DNA of 64,000 nucleotides from Arenicola marina (lineage: Eukaryota > Annelida > Polychaeta > Arenicolidae): NCBI GenBank assembly GCA_964019135.1, contig OZ025260.1, positions 13,324,254 to 13,388,253 on the forward strand. The letters run 5' to 3'. Below, one piece after another: positions 12,113 through 25,700 of the stretch. The position numbers and the translations under genes are program-made. The notes beneath the pieces are model-generated. The model was not told where the DNA came from and made no database searches. It saw only the letters and a list, made by a program, of their open reading frames with translations. Position 1 is the stretch's first letter; every line of letters begins with the position of its first letter.

Positions 12113-13190
12113 GTACTTGAATGCGGGACTATGCCGCTCAACATTTCAACGAAACGAAATATACTACGAGATAAGGCGGCTATATATGTACAGTCCCTTC
12201 CCTTATGTGTCTCGCAACCATAACCGTACGGCGCCGTTAAACAGGGCAAGCCAGGTGTCGGTGCACCCACCACTCACGGCACATGCCAGTTCCCAAGCAC
12301 ATATCATTATTTTTTTCTCTACCTCAGCTGTGACAATTTCCACGTTCACCACTTAGACAGGTCTCTTTATCTTCTCGTAGATTTAGGACCAGGAAAACAA
12401 ACACAAAAAGACTTCAGTCGAAGGGATCATACTCCACCCCACCTTGGCCCCCTCCCTCTTGCCCCGAGCGCCGGTCATGCTGAACTAAACCAGGCTTCCT
12501 CAGGGGCAGTGTGTGGTTAATGCGCCCAAGGAGTTAACGATGCGATATTGTTCGGGTCGTAGGCTACCACGGGTACTATAAATTTATTGATTCTACAAAT
12601 ACGTGGATGACAAGGGTCATGGTCAGTGGCGGATCGAGTAGATGGGGGGGGGGGGGGGGGCGTTGTGGGGCAAGACAGTGACGCTGAAAACCCTTCAATT
12701 TCAAATTTTGCCTCCTTGAATCTGTAACGTGACCATGGCACCATAAATTCGAACGTCGGGGGCGACATATTTCGGCCCTCTCCATGCTAATGTCCTATTC
12801 TAGGACGAAATATTTGGCCCTTGCCGTTGGGAAAACAGGTGAACAAGCGAAGGGAGGTAGATGAGTTTCTTATGACCATAGTGATTTCCCATCTTAAACC
12901 CAAATTCGCCTCCTGTCGACTGCACATCAGAAGGCTGCGGGTTAAAAAACTAAATGATGGCCGTCGACAGCAATACAGCCGTAGAAGCCCAAAGCCAGCA
13001 AACACCTCGACTCATTCTGAAGTAGCCTGGCTTTTGAGACTGGTTAACGCGGACGTGAATACAATACCATGAATATAAGATATCATTTCAAATCGTTTAC
13101 AGTATGTATGCACGTGTTAGTGAGTGCAGTTTGGGTGTTATGTATACCAGCTTATATGCCCGACGCTGCATAATTATTTGGTTTGGATCT
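12113..13190. other. No recognisable gene
   Basis: Apparently unique sequence with a G homopolymer near 12642-12660. Open frames are short and unmatched. Confidence 0.45.
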
Positions 13191-13310
13191 TGCTATAAGG
13201 GGTCTGCAAGGGGTAAATGGCGACACACGACATTGCCGTCTTGTTACAAATCGGCACCCGACATCTAAATTCCGACACCAAAGTAAGCGACAGTTATTTC
13301 TTGAAGATGC
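13190..13310. repeat. Interspersed repeat, copy 1
   Basis: Shares the ordered words 'aaatggcgacac', 'aatcggca', 'cgacat' and 'aaattccgacac' with 37100-37215, in the same orientation. This suggests two diverged copies of an unclassified dispersed element. No termini identified. Confidence 0.5.
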
Positions 13311-13917
13311 GACTGAAATTTTGAAAAATAACATTGGACACTGAGAATTTTGGACACTGAACCCTTGTAAGGCCGATAGACGAAGTTATTTGTGATGGAA
13401 CCAGAGTATTTTTCATGGCCAGAAAAGCTGCTATTCTTGGAGTAAAATGTTGTTTATGGCCTGGGGTATCGCTTCACTTTTCAACCCACCCACCGCGGGA
13501 CTGGTACGGCCCGGAACCGGATGTCAGAAAGAAGAAGGGCTGCAGGAAGCTCTGGAAGCGACTCGCAAAACGTGCGTACGTGAAATACAACAATGAGAGG
13601 CCACCGACGTGGCCCCCAAAGCTATATATTGTGGCGCAAGTGCTTCCCTTTACTAAATTAATTTACAATCCACGTAACGACCGAGAACAGTACCAGCACA
13701 ATTAATGAATTAGCCAGAATAGGGTGTAACTGAAACTGACAATACAGCATCCGGAAAAATATTGTTTTTATATATATGATATGTGAGCAATTTAGGTTTA
13801 AATAGAATTAATAACACACAATAAACTATTTTAGGATGTATCTGAAAAGGAAACTGCAGACGAAGCTGGCGCAGTATATGATTGCGCATCATGCTTCTGT
13901 GTAATTTTTTGTCATTG

Positions 13918-13918
<1 letters not shown>

Positions 13919-13976
<58 letters not shown>

Positions 13977-13990
13977 TATATATATATATG
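13919..13990. repeat. (TA)n microsatellite
   Basis: About 70 bases of nearly uninterrupted TA dinucleotides. Confidence 0.95.
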
Positions 13991-14844
13991 ATTATATATT
14001 AGTGGTCATTATTGCGTATGCGGAACTCGGTGTAATTTCCGGGTGGTTTATGGGCTATAGGACGCGTGGCGCCCCCGGGTGGTCGGGGTGTGGCGGACAG
14101 CGCCTGCCACGCGGGGAATTTATGGCTCTGGTAACGACCGCTCCCGCTGGGGGCAGCACTGTACACAACGTGGTGGTGATGGGGTAACAATGGCGGTGAC
14201 TTAACGGGAGGGGTACAGCAAGGTGTGCGAATGCCACGTGTCAACTTTAATAGTCACAGCAATATATGAACCAGGTAAAGCAATAATATCGATTTGAATG
14301 CGAATGGCCTAATTATGAAGTAATAATTATGTGGTCTTTTTTTTCGCCAATACATATTTGACTCGTGGCAAACACTTAAACGCTATTTCTCTCTTCACTG
14401 ATGGATTTCAAGTCTAGTGTTTATCTTAATGCTACCAGGGGAAAACGCTGCTGTCGATAGCTGCTGGGCACACACAGATTGACAGACCTCTAACGCTGGT
14501 AATAACATTCTGCACCAGTGCGAGATTGAATTACTTATATGCATCGCATGCAAATGTAAATATCGATCACTCACATGCTACGTCAATAGCTTGATGGGTT
14601 TGAGAACTACGCTCTAATAATTAGTGATTGGGCAGTATCAATAAGCCCGTATCGGAGCAACAAAAATACCCAGTTAGATTACATAGTGACAGTACATTAC
14701 ATACCCGAAATCGCGGAAGAGTTGTCTTGATGTTTGGTGATATTTACATGCCGTACAATGAAGTAATAGAATACGACAAACCGTCGAAATATAATCTGAA
14801 CAATTAAATGGGGCCAATAAACCTCCCGGATATCAATGAGGTAG

Positions 14845-14915
14845 ATGCAGGTTTCAGGGTTCGAACCCACGACCTGTTGATGATCATCCTCCTGACCACC
14901 TGAGCTAGGGAGGTT
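14845..14915 (-). repeat. tRNA-derived SINE head
   Basis: The minus strand reads an A-box-like 'tagctcaggtggtcagga' and a B-box-like 'gggttcgaaccc'. The intervening spacing and missing acceptor-stem pairing fit a SINE relic better than a functional tRNA. Confidence 0.55.
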
Positions 14916-14931
14916 TCCATAGGTTGTACAT

Positions 14932-15116
14932 TGAAGGAATGACGTACGACAGATCGATGACATACGCATATCTTACATTTAAGGAATGACGTACGGCAGA
15001 TCGATGACATGCATATCTTACATTGAAGGAATGACGTACGACAGATCGATGACATATGCATATCTTACATTGAAGGAATAAAATACTATAGATCGATATA
15101 CTGAGCACGTCTTACA
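14932..15116. repeat. ~47-bp tandem repeat, four copies
   Basis: Four successive units share 'gaaggaatgacgtacgacag' and 'atcgatgacat..catatctt'. Unit lengths are about 47, 44 and 47 bp and the fourth is degenerate. The array starts right beside the SINE head at 14845-14915. Confidence 0.85.
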
Positions 15117-15339
15117 AGAAACGCGATAAATCGGTGAAATTGTTTACAGGAAGTAATGAAACACCATATATTACATATGTTACTGGTGAAATTTCTTCGT
15201 TGAATGGTTGACATAGAAAACGTCCAGGAAGCCTTGTGGTGCGTATTTCCGGCCAGTCTAGTGAGATATCAAATGTCACCTGCACCTTCCGATGCGGAAA
15301 CAATTGTCACTGGAATCGAGCGTTCATGCATAATTGCAT

Positions 15340-15790
15340 GCGGGTGGGATGGGGGTGGGGCGGTGTGGAGGAGTGAGGAGTATGAGGGGTGAGGCGTCAT
15401 TGTTGGTGTGAGGGGTCATAATCTGGTGTCGTAGCGCGGAGTGCAGGGGGTAGGGGGGGGGGAGGGGGAGGGTGGCGCTTGGTAGGGTCTGGTGGAGTGG
15501 GGTGGGGGGGATAGAGTGGACCACTGGGTCAAGCCAAGACTGATGGCGGTCAAGAGTGAGTGACGGTGAAATGGAGGCACGATATTCATAACTTGTCACC
15601 GTGTCGCCTGCCGTCCTTTGGGATACCGACGCTGTCCCTCTGTGTCCCCATCTGTCCGTGGTGTCGACTGGCACACAGACAACCAAGCACGTGGGGGGGG
15701 GGGGGCTGTACAGAGTGGAAGGGTGGAGCCCCATCATGCAGGGCCGCTCGAGGTAATTAATCATACGCTGTAGCCCCCCCCCCCCCGGGC
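15340..15790. repeat. G-rich low-complexity region
   Basis: Many G-runs (15452-15460, 15691-15704) and a C-run at 15774-15786. It may form G-quadruplexes. No coding evidence. Confidence 0.5.
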
Positions 15791-16734
15791 CCCCTAAAGA
15801 GAAGTCAGCTGGAAGTGGACTGGAGTCTCATTGGTGACGGGGTGACCATATGACGAGTGACGGCGAGGGGTGTCGGACGTCTTGGTCCCGGGGGTGGGGG
15901 GTCGGTGGCGGTGGGGATGGCGCACAACAGTAGGGTAGGGTATATAGGGCGCGTGGAGTCATTGCCGATAGGTCGCAATGAAAAGTTAGTCATTCGCGAA
16001 AGGCATTTACATTTTGAGAGCTTGTTACACCTAACTGACACCTAGGAGGCTCGCGACCCAAGGTGAAGGTCACATGCGGACAGATGTCCAGGAATCGATG
16101 TTTGAGAGGTTAGGATGTTGGGAATGGCTCCTGGTGATGCTACACGGCTGACCCCAGGGGGTATAGATCATGCCACTCTGTTTTTATCGCAATTATATTT
16201 TATGTTATATTTATTATATACAGTATTGTTGGAAGCCTCTGACAACTTACCTATCCGCAACATGGCAGCTCAGGGAAAATCGGTTGTGTCGTTGAATGGT
16301 GGCTATATGTTCAATGTTTTCTTTGTCTTTCTTATTATAAGCCGTGATGGCTGGGTGAGCTGTATGTGAGCTGTACATTGGTTTTATTTGTGATGCGTGT
16401 ACGTTGTATCATTGAACCCACAAATGACTATAATAAACAGAATATCTATCTCTATATATATAATTGCACTCACATTCGGGACAAATGTAAAATCCGAAGA
16501 CTGGCTATCGAAATCAACATAAAAATGATTTCAGCAGTTTCGTATATTTTTTAGTTCCTGTGTTAACTCTCCACTGAACCTCACAATACTCAATATTTGC
16601 TTCAATAATAAAGATGCCGGGTAAAGATGACAATAAAGTAGCATTATGAATGCATAATTGTTTGCAATGTGTTACTTTTGGTTTTATATACAATCTTTTC
16701 AATGATCTTAAGCGTTCAAACTACCAAGTTGCTT

Positions 16735-16960
16735 TAAGTAGCACACTTTATCCTCAATTCGTGACAATGGGAAAGATCTAGAGAGGAGCCATGTCTTCGG
16801 GAGTAATGACCTACTCTTTGCAAGGAAAGACATGGGATCTTTATCCTGCACAAACCTCTGCATGTGTCGGGCTCGAACCACGCACCCGCCGCTTGGCTGC
16901 CCCTTGCAGAGCACAGTCGACTATAGCCGAACGCGCTACCCACTAGGCCACACGGGATGA
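16735..16960 (-). mobile_element. tRNA-derived SINE, core shared with 6299-6566 but different head
   Basis: On the minus strand a tRNA-like head (ggcctagtgggtagcgcg, B-box-like gtggttcgagcccg) is followed by the same core as the 6.3-kb SINE (aggataaagatcccatgtct, then gacatggctcctctct). The head differs clearly, and the (AACC)n tail is absent or degraded. Confidence 0.75.
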
Positions 16961-17096
16961 CACGATGATGTAGGAGTGGCTGGCCGCACCCTCAGATTCA
17001 TGGGTAACCAGATTTATTCATAATAGCTTATAGTTAAGAGCCTCGCTTATTTCGCTCGTCCGACAGATAGCACTAGCCAAAGGAAAGCCTCCTGAA

Positions 17097-17985
17097 CCCT
17101 ACTACCCCCTCTCCCCCACCCCAACTCCACTCCGCGCTCGTACATTACGCCATATTCCCCTCTCCCCCACCCCAACTCCACTCCACGCTCGTACATTACG
17201 CCATATTCCCCTCTCCCCCACCCCAACTCTACTCCGCGCTCGTACATTACGCCATATTCCCCTCTCCCCCACCCCAACTCCACTCCACGCTCGTACATTA
17301 CGCCATATTCCCCTCTCCCCCACCCCAACTCCACTCCACGCTCGTACATTACGCCATATTCCCCTCTCCCCCACCCCAACTCCACTCCGCGCTCGTACAT
17401 TACGCCATATTTCCCTCTCCCCCACCCCAACTCCACTCCACGCTCGTACATTACGCCATATTCCCCTCTCCCCCACCCCAACTCCACTCCACGCTCGTAC
17501 ATTACGCCATATTCCCCTCTCCCCCACCCCAACTCCACTCCACGCTCGTACATTACGCCATATTCCCCTCTCCCCCACCCCAACTCCACTCCACGCTCGT
17601 ACATTACGCCATATTCCCCTCTCCCCCACCCCAACTCCACTCCACGCTCGTACATTACGCCATATTCCCCTCTCCCCCACCCCAACTCCACTCCGCGCTC
17701 GTACATTACGCCATATTCCCCTCTCCCCCACCCCAACTCTACTCCGCGCTCGTACATTACGCCATATTCCCCTCTCCCCCACCCCAACTCCACTCCACGC
17801 TCGTACATTACGCCATATTCCCCTCTCCCCCACCCCAACTCCACTCCACGCTCGTACATTACGCCATATTCCCCTCTCCCCCACCCCAACTCCACTCCGC
17901 GCTCGTACATTACGCCATATTCCCCTCTCCCCCACCCCAACTCCACTCCACGCTCGTACATTACGCCATATTCCCCTTTCCTCCG
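17097..17985. repeat. 51-bp minisatellite array, ~17 copies
   Basis: The unit is 51 bp, comprising 'cgctcgtacattacgccata', then 'ttcccctctcccccacccca' and 'actccac'. Units are nearly identical, with recurring variants (tccacgc/tccgcgc, aactcc/aactct). The length is a multiple of three and one strand is stop-free, giving 300+ codon repeat frames on the minus strand. I treat these as artefacts. Confidence 0.92.
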
Positions 17986-18059
17986 CCCCAACCCCACACC
18001 CGTCATCTGGAGAGGCCCACACCATAATTTAGGCAGTCGGTGCACATGTAACACAGCCA

Positions 18060-18675
18060 ATTTTCAGCCTATTCGGATTTAATCAACTGAATTTTCTGGG
18101 TGACCAGTTTAATCCTCTCGTACTGTGCTGAGATTACGCCGAGAAAAGTGAGGTGGAAGGGTATGGTGCTGACAGGGCGGCTGATTCTTGGTACAGACGA
18201 TGTGCGAAGGGTCTGATACGACCCAAAGCGATCGAAAAGCTTACCATTGCACTCTGACCGCCTGGAGGAGTAAATCAGCCTGTGAAAGATTTAGTTGTGT
18301 ATGGTCCAGTGGGCTTCATGGTATCACACCGCGGAATTACGATGTAAAAGCTTGATCAGGTCAGATTGTTTTTATCCTGATGTGCTGATGACACCGGTCC
18401 TAAAACAACCTTTTACATAGTTTGTGGGATGTTTGTCAAATACTGCCTATTTGGAGTGCATAAGCACACAAAATGGTCGAACTACCCCCCCCCCACCCCC
18501 CTCCCACCGCCCCACAACCTCCAGAGTACACATCAGCCCTCCCTGTCACCAGGTTCTTTAGCCCCCCCCCCCACCCGCTTCAAATGTCCAGTTATGTGTA
18601 CCCACACACCCACCACCTCGGTCGTCAATTATTCAGGCCCGCCACCCAACGCAGGTAAAGTCGTGAATCCACCTT
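18060..18675. other. No recognisable gene
   Basis: Non-repetitive sequence apart from C-runs near 18485-18500 and 18563-18572. No family similarity seen in translations. Confidence 0.4.
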
Positions 18676-18805
18676 TGTTCTGCTTTAGCATGTGTGACAC
18701 TAGTTTTTTTAGCATGCGTGACACCAGCTATGTTTCAGCCTGTGTGACACTAGCTCTGTTCCAGCATATGTGACACTAGATCTGTCTCAGCATGTGTGAC
18801 ATTGG
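18676..18805. repeat. ~26-bp tandem repeat, five copies
   Basis: Successive diverged units carry 'agcatgtgtgacactag', separated by ctctgtt-type words. Confidence 0.8.
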
Positions 18806-20348
18806 CTTCCACGATGAAATACACGACATTTTACAACTAATCGACACTGATACTCGATATAGAGCAACCAAACCGTTTACACATTCCTACGTAGGACCCA
18901 AATGTAAAACATGTTGAACAATTTAGCCTCCAGTGCATGATACATTAAATATTAACATGGAAATATTATACCAAAGACACATAGTTTGATAATTCATTAC
19001 ATGCAATAAACGGTCCCAATGTTTTGGCCATGATAGGTAATGAACAAGCTACGCCTTACCTCGCGTGATATGGATGTCGTGTGCTCCAGCAATGTAAGGT
19101 CAATAAATATACATGTGGATACAAGTAATTCACGACCTGTCATTAGCCTACCGTCAAATTGCGGCGGTCATGGCGTGACCCATTATAATGGGAAATATCC
19201 CCCATGAACGATCCCACCGAAGAGGACGATATCCGAAACCGTGAATGCACCAAACACAGAAGGGATGCATGCCTCTAGCTACATGTAGATGACCTTTGTC
19301 CATCAGGGCCCCACACGTATATCCAACACCCGCATACGTGGCCTCTTTGGCTTCCCCGACAGCGCTACTGATGGCAGACGATTTATCGTCCGCCCTGTCC
19401 TCAAAACCTAATTAAGTGGGGTTTTTTTCACCATTCTTGGCTGGTACGCTCCCAACGACAGCCTATCTGACTGACTGACCGACCCGACCGACCCGACCGA
19501 CCCACTCATGGGACTCTCAATGGGAGAACCCAGTGCGATATATAAATATACATACACCGGGCGGTGAACATTAATCATTAATCGTGACGGGGGACTTTAA
19601 TAGCAGGGACTGCGGGAGGTAGCTATAGCATACAGAGTGGGGTGTGAAATCGGCAGAAACCGCAGAGGTTGGCGGCGTGCAGCTCACCACAACATAGTAA
19701 AAACGGAGGAAGGTGGTGGGGGGGAGGGAGGGTTGTCCATTTAAAATCAATAACACCCTCATTGGATAGAGAGCGGGGAGAAGAGGAGCTGCTCCCGTCA
19801 ACCCCATTAACCTTTCACGTGAGGTTGAGCACTAGAATCCGAAGATCTATGGAAATAGCTCCGAAGCCCACGTCATCACCATGGCAGTGTCAGATGCGCC
19901 TCAGTAATAAAATCTAATAACACTTTTCTCGTTGGTGTTACAGGCTTATCTGCGGTTTGTCACATTTCACCAAAGCGATACACAAATCTGTCACAGGTAT
20001 TTCCGGGAAGATGGTCAGTGATGTCACAGAGTGTTTTACTTGGACCTAGTCAGAATTGTCACTTCTCCAAATCGTGTGGCAGGGCACAGGAGATATGTTA
20101 AACAATATTGCTCTTTCCCCAACTGCCCCCCCCCCCTAACATTAAGTTCTGGATCTGCCCCTGTTTAATTAACACGGTTTCGAGTTCGGCTCCCATTGTC
20201 CTTGTCACTCCGGGGGCTGTGGCAATTAGACAGCTCACAGTTTCGCAACAGGTATCGACACAAAAAAATTGAATACGTAACCGGTCAAGTTTTAAGTCTG
20301 ACGAGGTTCCTGAATGCATAGATCATCGGTACCTTCTTAAGTTACTTA
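18806..20348. other. No recognisable gene
   Basis: About 1.5 kb with a short 'gaccgacccgaccgaccc' run near 19475-19503 and otherwise unique sequence. No exon-like segment recognised. Confidence 0.4.
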
Positions 20349-20751
20349 GGGCGGGTTCGATTTACATGAAACCAAAACTGGTTTGCCGAACTGACTGTTC
20401 CAAAGGAGAAAAACCGAAACCGGTTTGCTCGAAGCCGTGAAATTATCGAGAGAGCTGGTTCCGCTAAACTCTCAGTTGAATCATCACATACACCATAGGT
20501 AATCATAAATGTAATGAATAGGACAGAAGTATGCGAGTCATTTATTCGCGGACTGTCTAACAACGGGTAGAAAATGAAACAGACGGCATATTTCCCAACT
20601 GCCACAACTTCATAAGCACATGGTCATTGCCTAATAATATATGCTGAAACTGTAGCAAACGATAAGTTCGACTTTAAGTGGGCAAACCGTTGAAACCGGT
20701 TTCAAAAACGGTTTTGGTTTCCAGTCGGTTTCAGGTGAATCGAACACGTCC
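20349..20751. mobile_element. MITE, probable PIF/Harbinger type
   Basis: A ~403-bp element with imperfect terminal inverted repeats: the left end 'gggcgggttcgatttacatg' pairs with the right end 'ggacgtgttcgattcacctg' (reverse complement), both continuing 'aaacc'. It is flanked on both sides by TTA (20346-20348 and 20752-20754), the 3-bp duplication typical of PIF/Harbinger elements. No transposase is encoded, so it would be non-autonomous. Internal 'aaaccggttt' palindromes are present. Confidence 0.72.
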
Positions 20752-20899
20752 TTAGTTCTTCGGGCGACCAAGGTGTCATGGTGACGGTAAATCTCCCGAT
20801 AGAGGGCGTTCATAAAATGACGCTATAGGCTCCCATTTAATATAGAGAATGATTGCAATCACAAGTTGGACCAGAGATGGGTACAGAGCGATTGATACA

Positions 20900-21000
20900 G
20901 TAAAGGAGGTGGGCGGTGGAGGAGGAGGAACGGTGGTGGAGGAGGCTTGGGGTGGGGGGGGGGGATACGTCGGTGGGGGGGGTGGGGGTACGCGGGTTCT
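20900..21000. repeat. G-rich ggtggaggagg low complexity
   Basis: Purine-rich run with G homopolymers near 20955-20964 and 20973-20982. Confidence 0.6.
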
Positions 21001-22110
21001 GTTTGTGAAGATCCATTGTTTGGGTCCGTCATTAGCAACGTTGTGGCTCTCGGGCGATATAGGGAAATATAAGAACGTGCCGCACTGGGGGAAAACTGGG
21101 AGTACATATCGACTGTCTAAATAGGGGTAGTGGGAGGGTGCGGGAGATGCGGTGGGGGGGGGGTGGGCTTGGCGAACGTGGGTGGGTTGTGTTATAATGG
21201 GATGTGAGTATTGGTCGAGCATCGCTGTCTTCAATAATTGTTGAATGGAGTAGACACGACAGTCACGTGACCGTGTGCGGGGGAGGGTGCCCACGAGTGG
21301 GAATTGGGCGGCTGGGGGGGGGGGGGGGCTGGGTGCTAAGGGAACAGAGGATAAATAGCGAGGAGAGCTCCATATGGAGATGAATAACGTGACAGTGAGT
21401 GATGTCCTTGTGACAACACGCTGAAGTCGGTCAGGTAATGTGAAGGGCTAGTTTTCCCGACCGGTCTGCCCGGCTGCTACCACAATTGTCAAAGAGATCT
21501 GCCTATTTCCACATGTGCCATTTACATAAGAACGTTCAGAAAAAAAACTACAGCGTTGACCAGTGAGACACATGTGGTCAGTGGGGCTGTAGTGTGGGCG
21601 ACAGAACTGGTGAAAACTGCTGACATCTACTGCAGTGGACTTCTGCGATGCTTTGGCCAATCAACGAGTTTATTTTTAATAATTCAGGTTTGATTGTCAG
21701 TCGGCACATGTGGTGACAACCACGCAATTGAGCCCTCCATACAGTACTGAATACATTGCTTTGTAACGATATGATTAACATTTACAGTCTGTCTGGTCCA
21801 TATATATATATACAAATATATATATATATATAGTCCAGACTGATTCAGAGGTCTATTCAACCCGGCGTCGGGTGGGAACATGGTTGCCAGGCCAACCGAC
21901 ATAGGTCACGCTGAAGGTGAAATGGACCAGACGCCTTTATACGCGTTCAGTGGTGCATAATAAAGTTAGTGGTGACGTTTCATTCAGACTCATGTGGGTG
22001 ATTGAGTGCGTTCCCTAACTAGCTTTAAAAGGCTGGTTCCCTGTCTATAAAGTGTGATGGTACCCAAGTGCTCCACGAACTCCCCTGTCACTAAATAAAA
22101 AGTCGACAAG
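21001..22110. other. No recognisable gene; short TA tract
   Basis: Unique sequence with a G-run at 21313-21329 and a TA-rich stretch at 21800-21832. No coding exon recognised. Confidence 0.4.
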
Positions 22111-22114
22111 AGAG

Positions 22115-22260
22115 ATAAATATATTGATATAATACTAATATACTAATATATTAATATATTATTATAGTAATAAATTTCTATGCGAATATACTAATTTAGT
22201 AATATATTAATATACTAATATACCACGATGCTAAAGAAATATGATAATATAATAATATTC
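22115..22260. repeat. AT-rich 'ataatatactaatat' low complexity
   Basis: Irregular repetition of 'atactaatata' and 'attaatata' words over ~140 bases. Confidence 0.7.
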
Positions 22261-22794
22261 TAATCTCTAATGGACACTTCTACAGCTATACATTTTCAGA
22301 AATGTATGCTTCTTCCTATTTTATTATTAAATCAAAATGAATGATATTAAATGAGAAAGTGCTATACTTATATCAAGCTTGCTTCGTCGATGACATGGAA
22401 CGTACTATTCTAGAACATTGCAAAATGTTGCCCCATTTGCACCTCTCCCCGTAGTGCAGCCTAATTGCTTTACAGTATGCCGCCAACCGCAACTGTAAAT
22501 TGATTAAGGACTGGTGACGGTAGGTGTCCGCCTTGCCCCAGGGGTGAGGAGGCACCTGGGATGACCAACCTATCACCCCCTAATTCCCCTTCCTGCCCGC
22601 CATGAGGACCGTGGGGGGGGGGGGGGGGGGGCTGGGGGCTGCGTAATAGCTGAGCGGCAGAAGCGTTGCGTCTAGCTTGCAGGGCCAATTATAACGCTTT
22701 TTAAATTATGTATATACTCGGTTTCCGCCGCGATGGGACATGGCGACACTGCCTGGGTAGGGGGTGGTAGTGGGAGTGGTAGTCCCAGTCCTGT

Positions 22795-25700
22795 GGCAGT
22801 ACGATGTGGCTGCCTACTGTCCTGTGGCTGTGGGATGTGGCTGCCTACTGTCCTGTGGCTGTGGGGTGTGGCTGCCTACTGCCCTGTGGCTGTGGGATGT
22901 GGCTGCCTACTGCCCTGTGGCTGTAGGATGTGGCTGCCTACTGCCCTGTGGTTGTGGGATGTGGCTGCCTACTGTCCTGTGGCTGTGGGATGTGGCTGCC
23001 TACTGCCCTGTGGCTGTGGGATGTGGCTTTCTACTGCCCTGTGGATGTGGGATGTGGCTGCCTACTGTTCTGTGGCTGTGGGATGTGGCTGCCTACTGTC
23101 CTGTGGCTGTGGGATGTGGCTGCCTACTGCCCTGTGGCTGTGGGATGTGGCTGCCTACTGCCCTGTGGCTGTGGATGTGGCTGCCTACTGCCCTGTGGCT
23201 GTGAGATGTGGCTGCCTACTGCCCTGTGGCTGTGGGATGTGGCTGCCTACTGCCCTGTGGATGTGGGATGTGGCTTCCTACTGCCCTGTGGCTGTGGGAT
23301 GTGGCTGCCTACTGTCCTGTGGCTGTGGGATGTGGCTGCCTACTGCCCTGTGGCTGTGGGATGTGGCTGCCTACTGTCCTGTGGCTGTGGGATGTGGCTG
23401 CCTACTGCCCTGTGGCTGTGGGATGTGGCTGCCTACTGCCCTGTGGCTGTGGGATGTGGCTGCCTACTGCCCTGTGGATGTGGGATGTGGCTTCCTACTG
23501 CCCTGTGGCTGTGGGATGTGGCTGCCTACTGTCCTGTGGCTGTGGGATGTGGCTGCCTACTGCCCTGTGGCTGTGGGATGTGGCTGCCTACTGTCCTGTG
23601 GCTGTGGGGTGTGGCTGCCTACTGTCCTGTGGCTGTGGGATGTGGCTGTCTACTGCCCTGTGGCTGTGGGATGTGGCTGCCTACTGTCCTGTGGCTGTGG
23701 GATGTGGCTGCCTACTGCCCTGTGGCTGTGGGATGTGGCTGCCTACTGCCCTGTGGCTGTGGGATGTGGCTGCCTACTGCCCTGTGGATGTGGGATGTGG
23801 CTTCCTACTGCCCTGTGGCTGTGGGATGTGGCTGCCTACTGTCCTGTGGCTGTGGGATGTGGCTGCCTACTGCCCTGTGGCTGTGGGATGTGGCTGCCTA
23901 CTGCCCTGTGGCTGTGGGATATGGCTGCCTACTGTCCTGTGGCTGTGGGATGTGGCTGCCTACTGCCCTGTGGATGTGGGATGTGGCTGCCTACTGCCCT
24001 GTGGCTGTGGGATGTGGCTGCGTACTGTCCTGTGGCTGTGGGATGTGGCTGCCTAATGTCCTGTGGCTGTGGGATGTGGCTGCCTACTGCCCTGTGGCTG
24101 TTGGATGTGGCTGGCTACTGTCCTGTGACTGTGGGATGTGGCTGCCTACTGCCCTGTGGCTGTGGTATGTGGCTGCCTACTGCCCTGTGGCTGTGGGATG
24201 TGGCTGCCTACTGCCCTGTGGCTGTGGGATGTGGCTGCCTACTGTCCTGTGGCTGTGGGATGTGGCTGCCTACTGCCCTGTGGATGTGGGATGTGGCTGC
24301 CTACTGCCCTGTGGCTGTGGGATGTGGCTGCGTACTGTCCTGTGGCTGTGGGATGTGGCTGCCTACTGTCCTGCGGCTGTGGGATGTGGCTGCCTACTGC
24401 CCTGTGGCTGTGGGATGTGGCTGCTTACTGTCCTGTGGCTGTGGGATGTGGCTGCCTACTGTCCTGTGGCTGTGGGATGTGGCTGCCTACTGCCCTGTGG
24501 CTGTGGGATGTGGCTGCCTACTGTCCTGTGGCTATGGGATGTGGCTGCCTACTGCCCTGTGGATGTGGGATGTGGCTGCCTACTGTTCTGTGGCTGTGGG
24601 ATGTGGCTGCCTACTGTCATGTGGCTGTGGGATGTGGCTGCCTACTGCCCTGTGGATGTGGGATGTGGCTGCCTACTGCCCTGTGGCTGTGGGATGTGGC
24701 TGCCTACTGTCCTGTGGCTGTGGGATGTGGCTGCCTACTGCCATGTGGCTGTGAGATGTGGCTGTCTACTGCCCTGTGGCTGTGGGATGTGGCTGTCTAC
24801 TGCCCTGTGGCTGTGGGATGTGGCTGCCTACTGTCCTGTGGCTATGGGATGTGGCTGCCTACTGCCCTGTGGATGTGGGATGTGGCTGCCTACTGTCCTG
24901 TGGCTGTGGGATGTGGCTGCCTACTGCCCTGTGGCTGTGGAATGTGGCTGCCTACTGCCCTGTGGATGTGGGATGTGGCTGCCTACTGTCCTGTGGCTGT
25001 GGGATGTGGCTGCCTACTGCCCTGTGGCTGTGGAATGTGGCTGCCTACTGCCCTGTGGCTGTGGGATGTGGCTGCCTACTGTCCTGTGGCTGTGGGATGT
25101 GGCTGCCTACTGTCCTGTGGCTGTGGGATGTGGCTGCCTACTGTCCTGTGGCTGTGGGATGTGGCTGCCTACTGTCCTGTGGCTGTGGGATGTGGCCGCC
25201 TACTGTCCTGTGGCTGTGGGATGTGGCCGCCTACTGCCCTGTGGCTGTGGGATGTGGCTGTCTACTGCCCTGTGGCTGTGGGATGTGGCTGCCTACTGTC
25301 CTGTGGCTGTGGGATGTGGCTGCCTACTGCCCTGTGGCTGTGGGATGTGGCTGCCTACTGTCCTGTGGCTGTGGGGTGTGGCTGCCTACTGTCCTGTGGC
25401 TGTGGGATGTGGCTGTCTACTGCCCTGTGGCTGTAGGATGTGGCTGCCTACTGTCCTGTGGCTGTGGGATGTGGCTGCCTACTGCCCTGTGGATGTGAGA
25501 TGTGGCTGCCTACTGACCTGTGGCTGTGGGATGTGGCTGCCTACTGTCCTGTGGCTGTGGGATGTGGCTGCCTACTGTCCTGTGACTGTGGGATGTGGCT
25601 GCCTACTGCCCTGTGGCTGTGGGATGTGGCTGCCTACTGCCCTGTGGCTGTGGGATGTGGCTGCCTACTGCCATGTGGCTGTGGGATGTGGCTGCCTACT

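Noticed and set aside
17047..18060. 337-codon open frame on the minus strand (17-residue repeat)
   Set aside because: Read-through of the 51-bp minisatellite; a second frame on the same strand is equally open.
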